A stretch of DNA of 64,000 nucleotides from NCBI RefSeq assembly GCF_007833215.1, contig NZ_CP042239.1:186001-250000 (forward strand), written 5' to 3'. Numbering within the stretch: the stretch's first letter is position 1; each line of letters begins with the position of its first letter. Both the position numbers and the translations under genes were made by a program. Origin of the DNA: Sphingomonas suaedae (lineage in GTDB: Bacteria > Pseudomonadota > Alphaproteobacteria > Sphingomonadales > Sphingomonadaceae). Below are positions 43,075 through 51,927 of this stretch, piece after piece. A model generated the notes under the pieces. That model saw nothing but the letters and a program-made list of their open reading frames with translations. It did no database searches and was not told the DNA's origin.

Positions 43075-44391
43075 ATGTCGATCGAAATCAAGATGCCCGC
43101 GCTGTCCCCGACGATGGAGGAAGGCACGCTCGCCAAATGGCTGGTGAAGGAAGGCGACACCGTCAAGGCCGGCGACCTGATGGCGGAGATCGAGACCGAC
43201 AAGGCGACGATGGAGTTCGAGGCGGTCGACGAGGGCGTGATCGCCAGGATCGTCGTTGCCGAAGGGACCGACGGGGTAAAGGTCGGCACGGTGATCGCGG
43301 TGCTGGCGGGCGAGGGCGAGGATGCGTCCGCGGTCGAGGCGCCGAAGGCGGAGGCTCCCAAGGCTGACGCGACGAAGGCCGAGGCCGCGGCACCCACGGC
43401 TGCTCCGGCTCCGACCCCTGCACCGGCTCCGACCCCTGCACCGGCTCCGGCTGCTGCGCCCAAGAGCGACGGCGACCGGGTGAAGGCGAGCCCGCTCGCG
43501 CGCCGGATTGCGGCGGAGAAGGGCGTCGATCTTGGCGCGCTGACCGGGTCCGGCCCGAACGGGCGGATCGTGAAGGCGGACATCGAGGGTGCCAAGCCCG
43601 GCGGCGCGCCCGCGCCGAAGGCGGCCGAAGCGCCCGCCGCTGCTGCACCTGCGGTCGCCGCGCCCGCTGCTGCGCCGGCATCGGTCTGGTATGACGAGAG
43701 CATCCCGCACGAGGTCGAGAAGCTCAGCAACATCCGCAAGACGATCGCGCGCCGCCTGACCGAGGCGAAGCAGACGATCCCGCACATCTACCTGACCGTC
43801 GACATTCAGCTCGACGCGCTGCTCAAGCTGCGCGGGCAGCTCAACAAGAGCCTGGAAGGCCGCGGCGTGAAGCTGTCGGTCAACGACATGCTGATCAAGG
43901 CGCTCGCCGTCGCACTGGCGCAGGTGCCCAAGTGCAACGTCACCTTCGCCGGGGACAAGCTGGTCAAGTATAGCCGCGCCGACATCTCGGTCGCGGTTTC
44001 CACGCCGACCGGCCTGATCACCCCGATCATCCGCGACGCGGCGAATATCGGCCTGGCGTCGATCTCGACCCAGATGAAGGAGCTGGGCCAGCGCGCCAAG
44101 GACGGCAAGCTGCAACCGAACGAATATCAGGGCGGTACCGCGAGCATCTCGAACATGGGCATGTTCGGGATCAAGCAGTTCGACGCGGTGATCAACCCGC
44201 CCCAGGCGATGATCCTGGCGGTCGGCGCGGGCGAGAAGCGTCCCTATATCGTCGACGACGCGCTGGGCGTCGCGACGGTGATGTCGGCGACCGGCAGTTT
44301 CGACCACCGCGCGGTGGACGGGGCGGATGGCGCCGAGTTGATGAAGGTGCTGAAGTCGCTGATCGAATCGCCCATGGGCCTGCTGGCCTGA
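43075..44391 (+). CDS. pdhC: Pyruvate dehydrogenase complex E2, dihydrolipoamide acetyltransferase
   Basis: 438 residues. Lipoyl domain (1-80) with Lys43 in [13 protein letters not shown], an Ala-Pro linker with an internal tandem duplication ([16 protein letters not shown]), a peripheral-subunit-binding domain ([20 protein letters not shown]), and a catalytic domain with His411/Asp415 in [14 protein letters not shown]. Transfers acetyl groups from lipoyl to CoA. E1 genes are not in the window; the E3 gene lpd lies 1.1 kb downstream on the same strand. Confidence 0.94.
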   Translation: MSIEIKMPALSPTMEEGTLAKWLVKEGDTVKAGDLMAEIETDKATMEFEAVDEGVIARIVVAEGTDGVKVGTVIAVLAGEGEDASAVEAPKAEAPKADATKAEAAAPTAAPAPTPAPAPTPAPAPAAAPKSDGDRVKASPLARRIAAEKGVDLGALTGSGPNGRIVKADIEGAKPGGAPAPKAAEAPAAAAPAVAAPAAAPASVWYDESIPHEVEKLSNIRKTIARRLTEAKQTIPHIYLTVDIQLDALLKLRGQLNKSLEGRGVKLSVNDMLIKALAVALAQVPKCNVTFAGDKLVKYSRADISVAVSTPTGLITPIIRDAANIGLASISTQMKELGQRAKDGKLQPNEYQGGTASISNMGMFGIKQFDAVINPPQAMILAVGAGEKRPYIVDDALGVATVMSATGSFDHRAVDGADGAELMKVLKSLIESPMGLLA

Positions 44392-44410
44392 GGGCCAAGG
44401 GAGGCCGCAG

Positions 44411-44629
44411 ATGGGCGTTCTGGTCGAAGCATTGCATATCGCCGCGGGGATTGCGGTCGCGCTGCTGATCGGGGCGCTGGCGAGCTGGGCCTATCCGCTG
44501 GCGCGGCAGGATATCTGGCTGGTCACCGGGATCGCCATCATCTGCATCGTGCTGATGGGGATCGGACCGATGCGGCGCGCGATGTGGTTGCAGCGGAACC
44601 CGCAGGCGCAGGAGCGCGACGATGCCTGA
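44411..44629 (+). CDS. Small two-helix membrane protein, 72 aa
   Basis: Two hydrophobic segments (AAGIAVALLIGALASWAY, then DIWLVTGIAIICIVLMGIG) and a polar tail ending QAQERDDA. GGGAGG precedes ATG44411. Overlaps the thioesterase gene by 8 nt, so it is a real part of the pdhC-lpd operon. Function unknown. Confidence 0.8.
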   Translation: MGVLVEALHIAAGIAVALLIGALASWAYPLARQDIWLVTGIAIICIVLMGIGPMRRAMWLQRNPQAQERDDA

Positions 44630-45005
44630 CAGCACGCCACCCGACATCGAACCGACGATCCGCGTCAGCACCATGCCGGCCGACGCCAATGCCTATGGCG
44701 ACATCTTCGGTGGCTGGCTGGTCGGGCAGATGGACATGGCCGCCGGGCTGGTCGCGGCGCGGCGCGCGCGCGGCCGCGCAGTGACGATCGCGATGGACGG
44801 GATGCAGTTCCACGCGCCCGTCTTCGTCGGCGACGAGGTGTCGGTCTATGCGCAGATCGTCAAGGTCGGGCGCAGTTCGATGAAGATCGACGTCGAGGCC
44901 TGGCGTCGCGACCGGCATGGCGAGGAGCGCCAGCTGGTGACGCAGGCGGTTTTCACCTTCGTCGCGGTGGGAGAGGACCGCAAGCCGCGCGCGGTGGACC
45001 AATGA
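44622..45005 (+). CDS. Acyl-CoA thioesterase, YciA-like hotdog fold
   Basis: 127 residues. Hotdog motifs: NAYGDIFGGWLVGQMDMAAG with the active-site Asp, VTIAMDGMQFHAPVFVGDEV and GRSSMKIDVEAWRRD. Hydrolyses acyl-CoA esters. Between the small membrane protein (8-nt overlap) and the DUF559 gene (ATGA overlap). Confidence 0.9.
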   Translation: MPDSTPPDIEPTIRVSTMPADANAYGDIFGGWLVGQMDMAAGLVAARRARGRAVTIAMDGMQFHAPVFVGDEVSVYAQIVKVGRSSMKIDVEAWRRDRHGEERQLVTQAVFTFVAVGEDRKPRAVDQ

Positions 45006-45499
45006 GTGTCGAACCCCTTCGACCCTCCCCCCTTGCGGGGGAGGGAGGGGCCCGCCGCCGTAAGGCGGTGGGAGGGAGAGGGGGCGCGCTCGCCAGAGCG
45101 CGCGGGATGCGCAAGCAGCCCACAGAGGCCGAGCGCCTATTGTGGCGTCTTCTGCGCAACAAGCGCCTGGACGGGTGGAAGTGGAAGCGACAGCAGCCGC
45201 TCGGATCCTATATCGTCGACTTCATTTGCTTCGAGGCGCGGTTGATCGTCGAAGCGGACGGATCACAGCATATCGATAGCGCTTCCGACATCGTGCGGGA
45301 CAATTGGCTGCGCGGACGGGGTTTCCGCGTCGCGCGCTTCTTTAACAACGATATAATGGCGCAGCCGGATACCGTTCTCACTGCGCTTCTCGCTGAACTC
45401 GAAGCGCCCGCCGGGGCATCGAGCCCCGGCGAGCGCTCCCCCTCTCCCCAGCCCTCCCCCGCAAGGGGGGAGGGAGAAGAAGGACAAGTACGTGGCTGA
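45002..45499 (+). CDS. DUF559 (VSR-like) endonuclease-domain protein between inverted repeats
   Basis: 165 residues in the longest frame. Core (about 36-135): KQPTEAERLLWRLLRNKRLD, YIVDFICFEARLIVEADGSQ and FRVARFFNNDIM, with Asp/Glu in the DFxCxExxLIxExDG nuclease-like motif. The first ~30 residues (SPLAGEGGARRRK) and last ~25 (SPSPQPSPARGEG) are translated palindromic repeat, so ATG45107 may be the true start. Perfect 23-bp inverted repeats at 45023-45045 and 45452-45474 bracket the core. It splits the pdhC-lpd operon. Confidence 0.75.
   Translation: MSVEPLRPSPLAGEGGARRRKAVGGRGGALARARGMRKQPTEAERLLWRLLRNKRLDGWKWKRQQPLGSYIVDFICFEARLIVEADGSQHIDSASDIVRDNWLRGRGFRVARFFNNDIMAQPDTVLTALLAELEAPAGASSPGERSPSPQPSPARGEGEEGQVRG
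45023..45045 (+). repeat. Left 23-bp inverted repeat of the DUF559 cassette
   Basis: CCCTCCCCCCTTGCGGGGGA plus GGG; exact reverse complement of 45452-45474. Continues into GGGGCCCGCCGCCGTAAGGC, a second repeat element shared with 20750. Confidence 0.85.
45452..45474 (-). repeat. Right 23-bp inverted repeat of the DUF559 cassette
   Basis: Exact reverse complement of 45023-45045. It ends 18 bp before the lpd start and overlaps the ribosome-site region of lpd. Confidence 0.85.
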
Positions 45500-46892
45500 A
45501 TCCTATGACGTGATCGTGCTTGGCTCCGGACCCGGCGGCTATGTCGCCGCGATCCGCGCGAGCCAGCTTGGTCTCAAGACCGCGATCGTCGAGCGCGAGC
45601 TGCTCGGCGGCATCTGCCTCAACTGGGGGTGCATCCCGACCAAGGCGCTGCTGCGCTCGGCCGAAATCTTCCACTTCATGCAGCATGCCAAGGATTATGG
45701 TCTGGCTGCGGAGAAGATCAGCGCGGACCTAGACGCGGTCGTCAAGCGCTCTCGCGGGGTGGCCAAGCAGCTCAATCAGGGCGTCACGCACCTGATGAAG
45801 AAGAACAAGATCGCGGTGCACATGGGCACCGGCAAGCTGACCGGCAAAGGCAAGCTGTCGGTGACCGGCGCGGACGGCAAGGTGACCGAGCTGGCGGGCA
45901 AGAACATTATCCTCGCCACTGGCGCGCGTGCGCGTGACCTGCCCAACCTGCCCGCAGATGGCGAGCGGGTGTGGACGTACCGCCATGCGATGACGCCGAA
46001 GGAAATGCCGAGCAAGCTGCTGGTCATCGGATCGGGCGCGATCGGGATCGAGTTTGCGAGCTTCTACAACGACATGGGTGCCGAGGTGACGGTGGTCGAG
46101 ATGCTCGACCGCATCGTTCCGGTCGAGGACAAGGACATCTCCGCGCATCTGGAAAAGGCGCTGAAGAAGCAGGGCATGACGATCATGACCGGCGCCAAGA
46201 TCGACAAGATCGCGGCGGACAAGAGCGGCGTGAAGGCGACGATCACCGGCAAGGACGGCAAGCCGGTCGAGGGCGAATTCAGCCATGTCATCGTCGCCAT
46301 CGGGATCGTGCCGAACACGGCGGACATCGGCCTGAAGGAGCTGGGGGTCGAGGTCGACGATCGCGGCTTCCTCAAGACCGACGGGGCGTGCCGCACCAAT
46401 GTCGAGGGGCTGTGGGCGATCGGCGACATCACCGCGCCGCCGTGGCTGGCGCACAAGGCGAGCCATGAGGGCGTGATCGCGGCCGAGGCGATTGCGGGCA
46501 AGCATCCGCACGCGATGGACCCGCGCAATATCCCGGGCTGCACCTATTGCCACCCGCAGATCGCCAGCGTCGGCCTGACCGAGGCGAAGGCGAAGGAAGC
46601 GGGATACGAGGTGAAGGTCGGCACCTTCCCCTTTATCGGCAACGGCAAGGCGATCGCGCTGGGCGAGCCCGAGGGCTTTGTGAAGACGGTGTTCGATGCC
46701 AAGACCGGCGAACTGCTGGGCGCGCACATGATCGGCGCGGAAGTGACCGAGATGATCCAGGGCTACACCATCGGCAAGACGCTGGAGACCACCGAGGCGG
46801 AACTGATGGAAACGGTGTTCCCGCACCCGACGATCAGCGAGTCGATGCACGAAAGCGTGCTCGCCGCCTATGGGCGGGTGATCCACATCTGA
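45492..46892 (+). CDS. lpd: Dihydrolipoyl dehydrogenase (E3)
   Basis: 466 residues from GTG45492. FAD loop VIVLGSGPGGYVAAIRASQL, redox disulfide in GGICLNWGCIPTKALLR, NAD loop LVIGSGAIGIEFASFY, and C-terminal interface with HPHPTISE-type motif (VFPHPTISESMHESVLAAYG). Reoxidises lipoyl groups of PDH and related complexes. Its 5' end overlaps the DUF559 open frame by 8 nt in another frame. Confidence 0.95.
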   Translation: MAESYDVIVLGSGPGGYVAAIRASQLGLKTAIVERELLGGICLNWGCIPTKALLRSAEIFHFMQHAKDYGLAAEKISADLDAVVKRSRGVAKQLNQGVTHLMKKNKIAVHMGTGKLTGKGKLSVTGADGKVTELAGKNIILATGARARDLPNLPADGERVWTYRHAMTPKEMPSKLLVIGSGAIGIEFASFYNDMGAEVTVVEMLDRIVPVEDKDISAHLEKALKKQGMTIMTGAKIDKIAADKSGVKATITGKDGKPVEGEFSHVIVAIGIVPNTADIGLKELGVEVDDRGFLKTDGACRTNVEGLWAIGDITAPPWLAHKASHEGVIAAEAIAGKHPHAMDPRNIPGCTYCHPQIASVGLTEAKAKEAGYEVKVGTFPFIGNGKAIALGEPEGFVKTVFDAKTGELLGAHMIGAEVTEMIQGYTIGKTLETTEAELMETVFPHPTISESMHESVLAAYGRVIHI

Positions 46893-46902
46893 CGTGGGGC
46901 GA

Positions 46903-47352
46903 TCAGGCGTTCGCCTGCGCGAACGCCTGCATCAGCCGGGGATAGTCGGACGGTTCCGGGAACGCTTCGAAGCTGTGGGCAGCGCCGGTCTGTGCCCAGG
47001 GAAGCTTTTCGCTGGTGTAGGTTTCCATGAAGGGCGCGAACCAGCCGGGATCGTCCAGCATCGTGGCGCGGACGTTGATCGCGCCATATTCGGGCGGGAG
47101 GCGGGTGAACAGCCAGCTCTTGCACCAGTCGCAGTGGTGATGCCGCGCCTCGTCCCCGTGAAGGCCGCCGATCACGGGCTCGCCCGCAATGACCGCGAGC
47201 GCGTCGGCGGGCAGCGTGATCGTGGTCGAGAATGCGCTGGCGCTCATGCGCTGACAGCCGCGACAGTGGCACACGGCGGTCACGAGCGGTTCGGCATCGA
47301 TGCGGAACCGCACCCGTCCGCAGCGGCATCCACCTTCCGATCCAGTCAGCAT
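46903..47352 (-). CDS. GFA/CENP-V family zinc protein
   Basis: 149 residues from ATG47352 (GGAGG 5 nt upstream). Zinc cysteines Cys9/Cys11 (GGCRCGRVRF), Cys28-Cys30-Cys33 (VCHCRGCQRM) and a later CDWC. The family includes glutathione-dependent formaldehyde-activating enzyme homologs, but most members are uncharacterised. Converges on lpd. Confidence 0.88.
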   Translation of the reverse strand: MLTGSEGGCRCGRVRFRIDAEPLVTAVCHCRGCQRMSASAFSTTITLPADALAVIAGEPVIGGLHGDEARHHHCDWCKSWLFTRLPPEYGAINVRATMLDDPGWFAPFMETYTSEKLPWAQTGAAHSFEAFPEPSDYPRLMQAFAQANA

Positions 47353-47422
47353 TCCATCCTCCACTTTACTCGAACGACGCGTCGCGTCACCTTGGCAAAC
47401 CGAGGCAGATGGGGGAAGTTTC

Positions 47423-47887
47423 ATGGGCATGGCGATTCTCTGGCCGACGATCGTTTTGGCGGGGCTGGCCTTTATCGTGTTCCTGACGATGTTCGTGACG
47501 CGGGCGCGGCATATCCGCGCCAATCCGCCGGGCCGGGAGACGTTCGCGAGCGGCGATGCGGCGATGCGCTATTTCGCGCCGGTCGAGATGCCCGCCAACA
47601 ATTATCGCAACCTGTTCGAGATGCCGGTGCTCTACTTCGCGCTGGTGCCGCTGTTGCTGATCACCAACCTCGACAATCACATTCAGGTGGTTCTCGCCTG
47701 GATCTATGTCGCAATCCGCATCGCGCACAGCTTCGTGCATATCGGGCCGAAGAAGGTACCGGTGCGGGCGATGCTGTTCGTTGCGTCCGGCGTGGTGCTG
47801 ATGGCGATGTGGATCGGCTTCGCGATCGATCTGGCGAGCGCGCAGGTGGTGTTCGACCGGGCAACTGACGCGGTCGCTCGCGGTTGA
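47423..47887 (+). CDS. MAPEG family membrane protein
   Basis: 154 residues with four hydrophobic segments. MAPEG signatures: NNYRNLFEMPVLYFAL and YVAIRIAHSFVHIG. In eukaryotes the family contains microsomal glutathione transferases; bacterial role unclear. Lies back-to-back with the GFA gene (70 bp). Confidence 0.85.
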   Translation: MGMAILWPTIVLAGLAFIVFLTMFVTRARHIRANPPGRETFASGDAAMRYFAPVEMPANNYRNLFEMPVLYFALVPLLLITNLDNHIQVVLAWIYVAIRIAHSFVHIGPKKVPVRAMLFVASGVVLMAMWIGFAIDLASAQVVFDRATDAVARG

Positions 47888-47915
47888 TCGAACGGGATTA
47901 CGACAAGGGGATCGC

Positions 47916-49190
47916 ATGAGGTTTCGAGCTTTCGCCGTCGCGGCGGCCCTGATCGTCGCTACGCCCGTTGCGGCGCAGCGGGTGGTCGTTACCGCCGACC
48001 GGATGATCGACGTCGTCAAAGGGACGGTGGTCGAGCATCCTGCGATCTTCATCACCGACGGCCGAATCACCAGCATCGCCGATGCGCGCACGGTGCGCTG
48101 GGGCAGTGATGTCACGCACATCAACCTGGACGGCAAGACGATCCTGCCAGGGCTGATCGACATGCATGTCCATCTCGACAGCAACCCGCGTTATGGCGGC
48201 TATACGGGATTGCAGTTCACCGACAGTTTCTGGGCGATCCAGGGAACCGCGAATGCGCGTGCGATGCTCAAGGCCGGGTTCACGACGATCCGCAATGTCG
48301 GGTCCGAGAATTACGCCGATGTCGGCTACAAACAGGCGATCGAAGAAGGGCTGATCGTCGGGCCGCGCATCGTACCGGCGGCGCATTCGCTGGGCGCGAC
48401 GGGCGGGCATTGCGACAGCACCTATCTGCCGCCCTCGTTCAAGTCGAAGGGCGTGGCAGTGGGCGACGGGGCGCAGGAACTGCGCCGCATCGTGCGCGAG
48501 CAGCGCAAATATGGCGCGGAGGTGATCAAGATCTGCGCGACCGGCGGCGTCTTTTCCCGCAACACCGAGCCGGGGCAGCAGCAGCTGTCGGAGGAGGAGA
48601 TGCGCGCGATCGCGGACGAGGCGCATCAATGGGGCCTGAAGGTCGCCGCGCACGCGCATGGCGCGGCGGGAATCAAGGCGGCGATCCGCGCGGGCATCGA
48701 CACGATCGAACATGCCAGCCTCGTCGATGACGAGGGGATCAAGCTGGCGGTCGCACGCAAACAGCCGGTCTGGTTCTCGATGGATATCTACAACACCGAC
48801 TATACGCAGGCGGAGGGCGCCAACAACGGCGTGATGGAGGATAATCTGCGCAAGGATCGCGAGATCGCGCAGATTCAGCGTGATAACTTCCGCAAGGCTC
48901 ATGCGGCGGGGGTAAAGATGGTGTTCGGCACCGACGCAGGCGTGATGCCGCACGGGACCGCAGCGGGGCAGTTCCGGGTGATGGTCGAATATGGGATGAC
49001 GCCGATGGAGGCGATCCGCGCGGCGACGCTGAACGCTGCCGAGGCGCTGGGACGCAGCAAGGATGTCGGCGCAATTGCGGTGGGCCGCTATGGCGATATC
49101 GTCGCGGTGGAGGGCGATCCGCTGAAGGATGTGGGCGTGCTGACCCGCGTGACCGACGTCATCAAGGGTGGCGCGCGCGTGGCTGAATAG
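47916..49190 (+). CDS. Exported metal-dependent amidohydrolase (Xaa-Pro/Arg dipeptidase-like)
   Basis: 424 residues; signal peptide (about 1-21). Metal site His84/His86 (GLIDMHVHLDSN), carbamylatable Lys region EVIKICATGGVFSRN, AAHAHGAAGIKAA (His), DTIEHASLVDD (His) and VFGTDAGVMPHG (Asp). Resembles periplasmic amidohydrolases shown elsewhere to cut C-terminal Arg/Lys or Pro dipeptides; the substrate here is unknown. Confidence 0.88.
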   Translation: MRFRAFAVAAALIVATPVAAQRVVVTADRMIDVVKGTVVEHPAIFITDGRITSIADARTVRWGSDVTHINLDGKTILPGLIDMHVHLDSNPRYGGYTGLQFTDSFWAIQGTANARAMLKAGFTTIRNVGSENYADVGYKQAIEEGLIVGPRIVPAAHSLGATGGHCDSTYLPPSFKSKGVAVGDGAQELRRIVREQRKYGAEVIKICATGGVFSRNTEPGQQQLSEEEMRAIADEAHQWGLKVAAHAHGAAGIKAAIRAGIDTIEHASLVDDEGIKLAVARKQPVWFSMDIYNTDYTQAEGANNGVMEDNLRKDREIAQIQRDNFRKAHAAGVKMVFGTDAGVMPHGTAAGQFRVMVEYGMTPMEAIRAATLNAAEALGRSKDVGAIAVGRYGDIVAVEGDPLKDVGVLTRVTDVIKGGARVAE

Positions 49191-49199
49191 GATGGGGAA

Positions 49200-49228
49200 G
49201 GCCGGGGCCGCAGCGTGCGGCCCCGGCC
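49200..49228. terminator. Perfect 13-bp stem hairpin between convergent genes
   Basis: GGCCGGGGCCGCA-GCG-TGCGGCCCCGGCC. No T-run on either strand, but its place between the ends of two convergent genes suggests a bidirectional stop. Confidence 0.6.
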
Positions 49229-49234
49229 ATCCGA

Positions 49235-49723
49235 TCAGGCGGCGCTCTGGCCGTAGTTTGACGAGACGACCGATGCCACCGAGACGGCGGGCTGAACCGG
49301 CTCGGCGCGCAGCGGCGCGGCGGCGACCGCACTCATATGTTTCAGGCGACCGTCGATATGGCCGCCATTCTCGATCGTGATATTCTCATATTCGACGTCG
49401 CCGGTGATGCGCGCGGCGCGCTCGACGGTCAGCTGCTTGACGCGGACCGTGCCTTCGATGGCGCCTGCGAGGCGTGCGGATTCGGCGGTGACGCTGCCGA
49501 AGATCTGGCTCTCGGCGCCCTGGACCAGCGTGCCGCAATCGACATCGCCCTCGACCCGCCCCTCGATATGCAGTTCGCTGCTCGCCTTGACATTGCCGGT
49601 GATGACGATGTCCGGCCCGATGACCGAAAACATGCCGCGCTTCGACGACCCGCCGCTGGGCTGGACCGGCGGCGCGGGCGGCATTGCCGGACGGTCATCA
49701 CGCGAACGATTGCTGTTGAACAT
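49235..49723 (-). CDS. Bactofilin family cytoskeletal protein
   Basis: 162 residues. Central beta-helix repeats (VIGPDIVITGNVKASSELHI, EGRVEGDVDCGTLVQG, GTVRVKQLTVERAARITGDV) between proline/alanine-rich ends: the normal bactofilin layout. Forms filaments that place cell-wall enzymes. Starts 3 bp after the stop of the glycosyltransferase gene upstream, so they are probably co-transcribed. Confidence 0.92.
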   Translation of the reverse strand: MFNSNRSRDDRPAMPPAPPVQPSGGSSKRGMFSVIGPDIVITGNVKASSELHIEGRVEGDVDCGTLVQGAESQIFGSVTAESARLAGAIEGTVRVKQLTVERAARITGDVEYENITIENGGHIDGRLKHMSAVAAAPLRAEPVQPAVSVASVVSSNYGQSAA

Positions 49724-49726
49724 ACT

Positions 49727-50962
49727 CTACTCCCCACTTCCCCGGAATTTGAGTCGGCTTTCAATACCATAGGCGGTGTCGCATCGCAGCACGGCTGGTC
49801 GCGGAATTCGTCCCGTTGGGGGATTATCATTTGCATTCGGCGAAACCAGCGGTCGGGCGGCGATCCAGGTCGCCGTGATCATGCACAATGCCCCCAGCGC
49901 GACCAACGGGGGCCCCAACCCGAGATAGCCGATAATCGCGGCGAACGAGCCGATCTGAACCAGAGCGGCGAGCGCGAAGCCCTGTCGCGTGCCGCGTGCA
50001 ATGGCGAAGGCGAGGATCAGCATGTCGGCTAGCAGGAAATAGCGCTCGTGCATCCGTGGCAGCAGGCCTGCGGTGAGCAGAACGGCGAGCGCGGCCATGC
50101 CGACCAGTCCGGCAGCGTCGAAGCGGACGATCTGCATCTTCGCCACGAACCAGGCCGCGGCCCCCAGTGCGGCGGCAAGGGCAAGGCCGAACAGGCGCGG
50201 AGCGAAATCGGGCGCGATCATTCCGGCGAGCGACCAGATGTTGGGCGCGTTGCGGGCAATATCGTTGCTGAACGTCCCTGCCTGGCGGACATAGACGGTG
50301 GCGAGATCGGCGGGCGGCCATCCGACGAACAGGGCGGGGAGCATGAGGGCGAGCAGCGCGGCGGGGGCGGCCAGCCACTGGGTTGGGGGCACGCGGCGCT
50401 GGATCGCGAGCGCGAGGAAGAAGGGGGCGACCAGCACCGCCTGAGCCTTGAACGCCACCGCGACCCCGCACCAGACGAACATGGCGATATGACGCCGCTC
50501 GAGGGCCATGGCGACCGCCACCAGACAGGCGGCGACATAGATCGCGTCGCACTGGCCCATCAGCAGCGCGTTGAACGCGACCGAGGGGAGGGCGACCACC
50601 AGCGCCGCCCAATGCGCGCGTTGCGACACCTGCAACGCGGCGAGCAGCCGGTGCATCGCCAGCGCAAGCGCGGCAGTTCCGGCAACCGAGAGCAATTTAA
50701 TGACGCTCATCGGGTCGAGCCAGTCCGCGAGCGGGCTGAATGCGGCGAGCAGGTAGAGGTAGCTCGGCATATAGTTGGAGAAGGGCCGGGCGAACGCCTC
50801 AAGCACGCCGTGCGCACGAATCGTTTCGAGCCAGGGAAGCAGATAGGCGGTCATGTCCGGCGTGAAGAGCGGCCAGAATGCCCAGGCCTGTGCCGCCGCG
50901 ACGAGCGCAGTCAGCCAGAGCGGAGGTGTGTGGACGACAGGGCGGGCGGAAACCGGGGGCAT
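49727..50962 (-). CDS. Polytopic membrane glycosyltransferase (GT87/DUF2029-like)
   Basis: 411 residues from ATG50962 (MPPVSARPVVHTPPLWL). About ten hydrophobic helices, an early acidic motif WPLFTPDMTAYLLPWLETI (Asp in the first periplasmic loop, as in GT-C enzymes) and FSNYMPSYLYLL. Uses a lipid-linked sugar donor by family analogy; acceptor unknown. Paired with a bactofilin gene. Confidence 0.8.
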   Translation of the reverse strand: MPPVSARPVVHTPPLWLTALVAAAQAWAFWPLFTPDMTAYLLPWLETIRAHGVLEAFARPFSNYMPSYLYLLAAFSPLADWLDPMSVIKLLSVAGTAALALAMHRLLAALQVSQRAHWAALVVALPSVAFNALLMGQCDAIYVAACLVAVAMALERRHIAMFVWCGVAVAFKAQAVLVAPFFLALAIQRRVPPTQWLAAPAALLALMLPALFVGWPPADLATVYVRQAGTFSNDIARNAPNIWSLAGMIAPDFAPRLFGLALAAALGAAAWFVAKMQIVRFDAAGLVGMAALAVLLTAGLLPRMHERYFLLADMLILAFAIARGTRQGFALAALVQIGSFAAIIGYLGLGPPLVALGALCMITATWIAARPLVSPNANDNPPTGRIPRPAVLRCDTAYGIESRLKFRGSGE

Positions 50963-51059
50963 GGCGTGGCTTTGGCCCGGTTGCCCTGAAAATCGCGTTA
51001 AGCGCGGCGCGCCCGCCCCCGTGGACAAGACCCGCGCGGATATGCAGATATGGTGCGGC

Positions 51060-51737
51060 ATGGTTCGAATGCCGTCTCCCGCCGCACGAATCCGGATCGT
51101 CGCGCTTGTGCTGGCGGTGCTGGCGCTTGGCCTGATCGCGCTGGGCGGGCGGTGTATGCTGCCGACGATGGTGAGTTGTTCGGCGACGACGATCTTTGGC
51201 GGGCCGGCGCTGGACGTACCCTACAAGAGCACGCGGCGCGAGGTGGTCGCGCTGATGCTGGAACTGGGGGAGATCGCTCCGGGCGACACGGTCATCGACC
51301 TTGGCACGGGTGACGGACGCATCCTGATCGCGGCGGCACGCGAGCGCGGCGCGCAGGGGCTGGGCGTCGATATCGATCCGGTGCTGGTCGCGCAGGCCCG
51401 CGACAATGCCCGCGATGCGGGTGTCGCGGATCGCGTGCGATTCGAGGCCGCCGATCTGTTCGAGACCGATTTGCGGTCCGCCGATGTGGTCACCATGTAT
51501 CTGCTGCCGGAGGTCAATCTGCGGCTGCGCCCCCGGCTGTTCGAGCAGTTGCGGCCCGGGACGCGGGTGGTGAGCCACGCGTTCGACATGGGGGACTGGA
51601 AGCCCGAAAAGGTCGCCAAGGCGGGCGGTGCGACCGTCTATCTCTGGCGTATCCCCGAACGGGCGGACTCGATGGCGAACGGTGCCGATCGAGATGCCCC
51701 AACCGTAGGGCCGGCAACAGCGCGGACGGGTGTCTGA
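51060..51737 (+). CDS. Class I SAM-dependent methyltransferase with N-terminal membrane anchor
   Basis: 225 residues. N-terminal helix (IVALVLAVLALGLIALGG), then the SAM-binding motif TVIDLGTGDGRILIAAARE, VDIDPVLVAQA and the LYLLPEVNLRLRP-like motif (MYLLPEVNLRLRPRLFEQL). Reported homologs act on small or protein targets; target unknown. Divergent from the glycosyltransferase gene and just before the str promoter. Confidence 0.85.
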   Translation: MVRMPSPAARIRIVALVLAVLALGLIALGGRCMLPTMVSCSATTIFGGPALDVPYKSTRREVVALMLELGEIAPGDTVIDLGTGDGRILIAAARERGAQGLGVDIDPVLVAQARDNARDAGVADRVRFEAADLFETDLRSADVVTMYLLPEVNLRLRPRLFEQLRPGTRVVSHAFDMGDWKPEKVAKAGGATVYLWRIPERADSMANGADRDAPTVGPATARTGV

Positions 51738-51743
51738 CCCCCG

Positions 51744-51772
51744 TTGACCCTTTGCGGCCGCGCGGTTATAGG
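51744..51772 (+). promoter_or_regulatory. Sigma-70 type promoter of the str operon
   Basis: TTGACC (51744-51749), 17-bp spacer, TATAGG (51767-51772). About 150 nt of leader follow before rpsL, including GCCAGGGCCCGG-type GC-rich segments and AAGGTGAAGGG near the start. Confidence 0.65.
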
Positions 51773-51927
51773 CCGCCGCGCCTGACAGGATTCCGTCCTG
51801 CGGGCATTTTGAGCTGAACGTTGTTGGAGACGCCAGGGCCCGGAGGCCGCGCTAGGCCGCCAGGGTCCTTTCGTATTTTCCGGAATCATGGCTCCAGCAA
51901 AGTAACCATTGGAAGGTGAAGGGCTTC

